Below are positions 58,669 through 64,000 of a stretch of DNA of 64,000 nt, in pieces. Under the pieces are notes generated by a model, which saw nothing but the letters and a program-made list of their open reading frames with translations, made no database searches and was not told where the DNA came from. The DNA lies in the NCBI GenBank assembly GCA_032718475.1, contig JAUCBJ010008372.1, positions 23,144 to 87,143 of the forward strand, written 5' to 3'. The DNA is from Nemertoderma westbladi (Eukaryota > Xenacoelomorpha > Nemertodermatida > Nemertodermatidae). Numbering within the stretch: position 1 is the first letter of the stretch; every line of letters begins with the position of its first letter. A program made the position numbers and the translations under genes.

Positions 58669-59227
58669 CGCTCTAACCTCCTACCCATAGCCTAAGATCT
58701 AGGGTTTCTTTAATGACACGCTGCTTCTTATCTAAAATTTTTTGCCGAAATAAAAAAAAACGAATTTGGGCTAAACTGGCTGTGAGTCTAAAATACTCAC
58801 CTTTTGATGCCAAACTATTATCAGAAAATAAGCAGTCAAGAATTAGTAATAAATATAGGGGAGTCTATTTATTGACGTAACTTATTGAAACAAGATCGTG
58901 TAAAATTTAATTAAAATTTTAAGAAAGGCTCGCAAGTCTTCCTCTCTTGTTTCTCTAATTTTAAGTTCCACCCGACTGTACCCTGAAATCTATTCACTGG
59001 AGAAAATTTTTAAAAATTTTTCAAATCCAAATGGATTGTCTAAATTTTCGAAAATGTCTCAATATTGTGAGTTCCAAGTAGAATTCCATTTCTTATACCT
59101 ACAAATCCCGCTCCTATGTGACACATAAGGGTACTACCCTCAATGTTCACATATAAAGACAATGGAATTCTACCGCTGTCCTTACTACAGTGTACAGGTA
59201 CGTGGAAATCTATTTGTAAACTCCTAA
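58669..59227 (-). other. Spacer between the integrase ORF and the zinc-knuckle ORF
   Basis: 560 bp without a long frame. It holds a perfect 13-bp inverted pair, GTAGAATTCCATT (59078-59090) and AATGGAATTCTAC (59161-59173), and dispersed motif copy 5 at 58923. A splice or translational restart signal for the second ORF would have to lie here, but none is obvious. Confidence 0.5.
58923..58942 (-). repeat. Dispersed motif copy 5
   Basis: GGAAGACTTGCGAGCCTTTC. In one frame it would read KRGRLASLS followed by a stop, the same peptide as in copy 6. Confidence 0.8.
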
Positions 59228-62200
59228 TTATTTACTAATACTAGGTGGAGATTTGTAGTCTCCAGACTCGTTACGAGTCTCTTCAAGAAGTACGAGACGT
59301 TGAGTCGGTCTGTCAACTGTACGACCGTCAATTGTCCGTACCGTCACAGTTCTTGTCACTCCATCCATAGATGGATGTGTGGCTAAAATTACACCTGTTA
59401 TCCAGAAGCGTCTTTTTAGATTCACTTCTGCTAACAGCACGTGATCTCCCGGCTTTACTGCACGGGTGTTATTGTACCAAGTTGTTCTGGCAGAAATAGA
59501 GGGCAAATAATGGTTTTGCCATATTTCCCAGAATTTGTTAGCTAGTAGTTGCGTGATTTTCCACGCTTTTCTACCGTAGCTGTCGCTTTCTGTTGGAATT
59601 GAAATAGGCATTAATGTGGTCGGTGCCTGCATAAGCAGGTGTGCCGGTGTCAAAGCAAACTGAGATTGTTTGTCATCGGGTACTAATACTATTGGTCTAG
59701 TATTTAGTATTGCCTCGATTTCAACAAACAATGTCGTCAGTTGGTCGTCTGTCAATATGTGGTTTACTGGAATTACTTTTGCCATGGCTGTCTTTATAGA
59801 TCTAATCAATCTCTCCCAGACTCCGCCTCTCCATGGACTATCTGGAGGATTAAACTTCCAAACAATCTTGTGAGGTTGTAGTTCGTTCGAGATTTGATCA
59901 TGATCTAATTTCTTAAAGGCTCTAGCAATCTCATTTCGAGCATCAACAAAGTTTGTCCCTTGGTCTGAGTACAAGCATTTTACTAGTCCGCGTCTAGCGA
60001 TAAATCGCCGCAATGCTAGTATAAACGCGTTGGTGGAAAGATCCATCACACGTTCGATATGAACTGCCCTACTGGACATACATGTGAAAATCAGTCCCCA
60101 GCGTTTTACTAGTATACATCCACGTTTCGTATGTATGGGACCAAAGCAATCAATTCCAGTCTCTGTAAAAGGTGGTCTGAATGCTTGAAGTCGTGCTTGT
60201 GGTAGTTCACTCATTTCTTGGGTACCTATTCTAGAATGTACCTTTTTACAAATCATACACGTACGTGTCACTGAACTTAATGCTTTACTGGGTCTAATTA
60301 ATACAAATCTTGTACGTAAGTAGGAAAGACAGTGGTGTCTTCCAGCGTGTTTCAGATGTAAATGTGCGTCCAGTATCATTGCACGTTGTAGTTCGTGGTG
60401 TTGCGGTATTATTATTGGGTACCTAAAGTTTGTGTTAAAGTCAATGTTTTGAAGCCGAGATTTATGACAAATTAAGCCATTATAAATAATCGGACTCCAA
60501 CTCAGTATTGGTGACGACTTGATTGGTTGACCTTGACTTATAGATGTGAATTCGCGTGCGAAATATCGCAATTGATAATGGCGAATTAATTTAATCTCAC
60601 ATCTGTCAATCTCAGTCAATGTAAGTCGACGTGTAAAGTTTCGTTTGCCTTTAACGTATTGTACAAAAAGTACAATCCACGCTAATTTTCGGCAAGCGTT
60701 TGTCCAAGAATCTGTTAAGTTTACAATACGGTCGACGTAAGTATTTGTGACGTCATCAGGTAAGTCAATGGAGAACTTGGAAGGTTTTGATTTACTAGAA
60801 GGGCCCACGGGTCCGCCGGTAAGTATTCCCTTGTTGACTGTTGATCCGTCCGGGTCTACAAGTAATTTGTCCTTCTTCGTCTTCTTACCTTGATTGTCAG
60901 TACTTTGTAAGTCGATCGTTAATGGTGGTTTGAACTCTATGGGGTCAGTGGGTTTCGGTAAACTTATTTTTCTGCCGATATTAATCCCAGGTTTCACCAT
61001 AGGTTGCAAGTTTGGTATGTCTCTTGAGCGCAAAGTAACACCTGTATTTACGTTAGCGTAGGTACTACCCACATCTGTAATACATGAGGTTTCACTGTGC
61101 TTATGGTTGCTCAAGTGTGTCAAATTTGGTAGTTTGTCAATACAAGGCCGCTCCAATAGGGAAACTGCGGCTTCACTATTTGTCAATATGTTACTAGTGT
61201 CTAGTAGAACATTTTGTGACATGTCTGGTAAAATGTTTCGCGGAACATCCGGCGAAATATCTAGTGACATGTCTGGCAAAACGTCTGGTTGACCGTCTAG
61301 TAATGTGTCTGGCGATACGTCTGGTAACGTATCTGGTTGTTTGTCAATAGAAGGCCGCTCCAATAGGGAAACTGCGGCTTCACTATTTGTCAATATGTTA
61401 CTAGTGTCTAGTAGAACATTTTGTGACATGTCTGGTAAAATGTTTCGCGGAACATCCGGCGAAATATCTAGTGACGTGTCTGGCAAAACGTCTGGTTGAC
61501 CGTCTAGTAACGTGTCTGGCGATACGTCTGGTAACGTATCTGGTTGTTTGTCAATAGAAGGCCGCTCCAATAGAGAAACTGCGGCTTTACTATTTGTCAG
61601 TATGTTACTAGTGTCTGGTAGAACATTTTGTGATATGTCTGGCAAAATGTCTGGTTGGCTGTCTAGTAACGTGTCTGGTTGACCGTCTGGCGATATGTCT
61701 GGTGTAGAAAGGCTCGCAAGTCTTCCTCTCTTGACCTTTGAAGTTATATCCTTCCATTTCGCCTTCGGTTTTTTCTTAAGTTTGGCTGCCGTCCTTTTCT
61801 TTGCTTTTCCCTTTTTTGGTTTCTTGATTTCGGCGTCCTTAGGGATGGTGTTAGACTTGTTGTCATATATCGGTGGCCAATCTTGTGTCGATTTCTGCAA
61901 GAATTGGGGTCCGTGTTGCCAAAATTCTTTGTTCTCCGGTTTACAGAATTCCTCAGGCATCATTCCTCGCGACGCAATATCAGCTGGGTTTTGTGGTCCG
62001 GGACAATGTCGCCAATCCTCTTTTATTGAACGGTCTAGAATTTCTGCGCGACGGTTAGCTACGAATGTCTTGAATTCAAGAGTGTCGTTGTTTATGTAAA
62101 ATAAAACCAACGTCGCGTCAGTCCAATAAAATATCTGTAAACTTGACTGTAGTTCTGTCTGTATAAGGTTCACGATTGTGGTTGACAGGGTTGCAGCTTG

Positions 62201-62239
62201 TAGCTCAGCTCGTGGTGTCGTCATATACTTAGTAGGCAT
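59228..62239 (-). CDS. BEL/Pao-type pol C-terminal part: RNase H remnant, linker repeats, integrase
   Basis: A 1003-residue frame. Residues 1-115 match the end of the BEL/Pao RT-RNase H region: PRAELQAATL, then FYWTDATLVLFYI, then CPGPQNPADIASRGM. A Lys-rich stretch and a 69-residue tandem repeat rich in LPD/SPD follow (about 178-400). After these come an HHCC-type zinc region (HLHLKHAGRHH then CMICKK) and the integrase core with D697 (GIDCFGP), D759 (YSDQGTNF) and E809 (WERLIRS). The C-terminal domain is typical of Pao integrases (AVKPGDHVLLAEV...RRFWITGVI). Integrase inserts element cDNA into host DNA. Gag, protease and the RT palm are missing upstream: the putative LTR begins ~30 bp before the ATG, and the frame has a stop just above it. 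The element is therefore 5'-deleted or rearranged, yet this frame is intact. Confidence 0.88.
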   Translation of the reverse strand: MPTKYMTTPRAELQAATLSTTIVNLIQTELQSSLQIFYWTDATLVLFYINNDTLEFKTFVANRRAEILDRSIKEDWRHCPGPQNPADIASRGMMPEEFCKPENKEFWQHGPQFLQKSTQDWPPIYDNKSNTIPKDAEIKKPKKGKAKKRTAAKLKKKPKAKWKDITSKVKRGRLASLSTPDISPDGQPDTLLDSQPDILPDISQNVLPDTSNILTNSKAAVSLLERPSIDKQPDTLPDVSPDTLLDGQPDVLPDTSLDISPDVPRNILPDMSQNVLLDTSNILTNSEAAVSLLERPSIDKQPDTLPDVSPDTLLDGQPDVLPDMSLDISPDVPRNILPDMSQNVLLDTSNILTNSEAAVSLLERPCIDKLPNLTHLSNHKHSETSCITDVGSTYANVNTGVTLRSRDIPNLQPMVKPGINIGRKISLPKPTDPIEFKPPLTIDLQSTDNQGKKTKKDKLLVDPDGSTVNKGILTGGPVGPSSKSKPSKFSIDLPDDVTNTYVDRIVNLTDSWTNACRKLAWIVLFVQYVKGKRNFTRRLTLTEIDRCEIKLIRHYQLRYFAREFTSISQGQPIKSSPILSWSPIIYNGLICHKSRLQNIDFNTNFRYPIIIPQHHELQRAMILDAHLHLKHAGRHHCLSYLRTRFVLIRPSKALSSVTRTCMICKKVHSRIGTQEMSELPQARLQAFRPPFTETGIDCFGPIHTKRGCILVKRWGLIFTCMSSRAVHIERVMDLSTNAFILALRRFIARRGLVKCLYSDQGTNFVDARNEIARAFKKLDHDQISNELQPHKIVWKFNPPDSPWRGGVWERLIRSIKTAMAKVIPVNHILTDDQLTTLFVEIEAILNTRPIVLVPDDKQSQFALTPAHLLMQAPTTLMPISIPTESDSYGRKAWKITQLLANKFWEIWQNHYLPSISARTTWYNNTRAVKPGDHVLLAEVNLKRRFWITGVILATHPSMDGVTRTVTVRTIDGRTVDRPTQRLVLLEETRNESGDYKSPPSISK
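61107..61690 (-). repeat. 207-bp in-frame tandem repeats within pol (third copy shortened)
   Basis: ggccgctcc markers lie at 61146, 61353 and 61560, with a period of exactly 207 bp (69 codons). The repeats encode SLLERPSIDKQPDTLPD-type peptides between the RNase H and integrase parts. The first two copies differ at only a few sites, so this linker expanded recently while the frame was kept. Confidence 0.9.
61707..61726 (-). repeat. Dispersed motif copy 6 (coding)
   Basis: GGAAGACTTGCGAGCCTTTC inside the pol frame, read as KRGRLASLS at the start of the linker repeats. Confidence 0.8.
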
Positions 62240-62642
62240 TGTTGTAAGGGTCCAGTAGTATACCGCTTACCAGATCCTAGTAACGATGTATCTTACTATG
62301 AGACTCTAGTAATGTATACGGGCTTGTACAGTATCTGACAACAAATCCCAGTCCAGGATATCTAAACAAACAGATACAATACACAAACGACTACTGGCGA
62401 GGAACAGAGCCTTGTATCTATTCTATGTACGTGAGCGGGTCTAATGCCTACGTACTAGACAGAAGGATACCTGTCCTCTAACCGGTGAGGCAGATGTACA
62501 GTTACAGTAACAGACCAAACTCACGGGAAAACAATCCCCGCGCAGCGAATCCTAACTATCACTGACAGTCCTAAATACAGTAACTTGCCGCGGTGTGATT
62601 TATATGGTTTATATACGAACTAGGTGGTTAACAGACCTAGTG

Positions 62643-62755
62643 TAACAATGCTGATCATCCCTGTCGAAATCAGCCTAAAGGTCGTGCCTAAATGTAACAA
62701 TAACTGATCCCCCTGTACGAAATCAGTCTAAAGGGTCAAGCCTAAATGTAACAAT
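62643..62755. repeat. ~53-bp direct duplication
   Basis: taacaatgctgatc...cctaaatg is followed by a second, slightly diverged copy (taacaataactgatcc...gcctaaatg) and the start of a third. Confidence 0.8.
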
Positions 62756-63359
62756 AACTGCTGGACAACACAACAGTTTAATAACGAAAGTGAAATACTC
62801 CTTATCGCCGCAACTAAATCAGATCCTAATTTTACAAATACAGATAATTTCCACCTAAAGTAATGTATAGTGCGCTATAGCTAGTAGAACTTTAAAGGCA
62901 ATATGTTTTAGGGCGTGTGTGTGTGGGTGTGTTACAAATAAAACAATTTCGTGTAATTCCTTTTACTAGGTTTTAGTGATTTTCTGACTAAATGATACCG
63001 TGCGCTAGCTACTAAAATAAACTAGTCGCGTTTGTAGAACTTTATACTCACGAATGACGTCAAAGCTCTCTCCTTCCTATCCACAACCCAATGGGCAACC
63101 ACAGTGTTAGTAACTACACCCGTGATCGGCACTAATACCAGATTCTGGTTGTAAGATAAGAAATAGGGGTTAATCGCTACCGTACGTTAGCTGATCTGGT
63201 ATACTAATTTAATTCTAGAACTTTGTTGCTGCGGTAGTTAGCAGCAATACCTATCAGTACGTGGCAAGGCGCGGTAGGATATTAATAAAACCTCCCTAGG
63301 CCGAGCAGTGTGCCGGTAGCAGAAATACTCCTTGCCTGATCAAATAGCTAACTCCAGAC

Positions 63360-63378
63360 GGGGGGGGGGGGGGGGGGG
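63360..63378. repeat. Poly-G tract, 19 nt
   Basis: Uninterrupted G19 inside the putative LTR. Confidence 0.85.
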
Positions 63379-63550
63379 TACTAATGTACGTTCTACAAAG
63401 CGAACCGGTACCAAACAGTCAGTGCTATGAATCACTAAATTATGGAACATATGCTGTCCGTACCTAATATGTACTCGCGTACTGACGAATGGCAATAGTT
63501 CGCACCTGTAGGAAGTACAGGTTAACCCAGGGGTTCGTAGGACTGACAAA

Positions 63551-63563
63551 GGGGGGGGGGGGG
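63551..63563. repeat. Poly-G tract, 13 nt
   Basis: A second G-run within the same putative LTR. Confidence 0.85.
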
Positions 63564-63857
63564 TGTCTGGATATAATTATTTGATCCTAAATTTGCGGCG
63601 TCCAGTACGGTGTCACGCTTACCCTGATCTATAGGTCTTACGGCGGGCAAGGGCGTCGAACAAAGTCTTACCTTCTCACAAAGCGGGCGCTGCATAGCAA
63701 GTGGAGTATTTCGAAGGGGCAAAGGGGGTGCGCGGTCAATCCAATGTGGGCGCTAGCGTGTTGTGGACATCTCTTCCCTGCGTTGCTTACGGCCTAACGG
63801 TCTAGGCTGCCATCTCCCTGATGTTTGGCTGTCCCAAAGTTGGACCAAAAGAAAACA

Positions 63858-64000
63858 TGTCAGGAATTTGCAGTATATTTACAGTTTTACAAAGGGATTT
63901 ATCAAATAAAGTTTCAACAAGAAACCGAAATAAACTAATAACAATTTAGGAATTTGCAAGAGTAAGGTGGTGTTATACATAGTATAAGGGGGTAATAACG
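63858..64000. other. Flank beyond the putative LTR
   Basis: AT-rich sequence with no recognisable feature. It is too short to test for a target-site duplication against the left flank, whose boundary is uncertain. Confidence 0.4.

Larger units (their letters stand above)
62270..63857 (-). repeat. Putative long terminal repeat (5' LTR in element sense)
   Basis: It is the partner of 52090-53418, sharing the same ordered landmarks and a TGTTTT start at 63857. It contains a 53-bp direct duplication (62643-62755) and two poly-G tracts. The RNase H-integrase frame starts almost directly at its inner edge, with no recognisable primer-binding site or gag. Confidence 0.5.

Overview
The window looks like a repeat-dense stretch of an AT-rich invertebrate animal genome, probably a mollusc or other lophotrochozoan. 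That is an inference from a Roc-COR/CARD protein, BEL/Pao and non-LTR retroelement relics, a tRNA-derived short element, and very large minisatellites. No bacterial or phage features are seen. Only three long reading frames look real: one host-type gene and two retroelement-type ORFs. The other long open frames are by-products of stop-free tandem repeats.

Layout. 1-14371: a 35-bp satellite (28/33/35-bp variants, with 2.8-kb and 2.4-kb internal duplications). A 1559-bp piggyBac-like non-autonomous element sits at a TTAA inside it, and the right part of a second copy opens the window. 14409-17879: a signalling/NLR-like gene with an APAF-1-like winged helix, Roc GTPase, COR and two CARD-like modules. 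17750-30175: a 12.4-kb, 36-bp (12-codon) minisatellite that begins inside the last codons of that gene. 30177-31037: a decayed copy of the same gene's C-terminal third. 31807-33985: a 30-bp minisatellite. 34-51 kb: unique AT-rich DNA with seven broken non-LTR retrotransposon pieces, a 2.4-kb element bounded by 54-bp inverted repeats, a foldback, several small tandem arrays and long poly-G tracts. 52-63.9 kb: a BEL/Pao-related element read on the minus strand. It has two diverged long terminal repeats, an RNase H-integrase ORF, an unrecognised 1277-residue ORF with three zinc knuckles, and a 20-bp motif scattered six times through coding and non-coding parts.

How it fits together. The host gene is bracketed by different satellites on both sides. 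A good splice acceptor at 14455-14457 and a winged helix lacking its nucleotide-binding half suggest that the 35-bp satellite lies in an intron and that upstream exons are outside the window. The 36-bp array keeps codon phase with the gene's tail and ends at a paralogous tail. This suggests a C-terminal codon repeat that expanded within a duplicated gene. The strongest candidates for something new are the winged-helix/Roc-COR/tandem-CARD protein with its runaway tail repeat, and the retroelement in which a zinc-knuckle ORF lies 3' of integrase.
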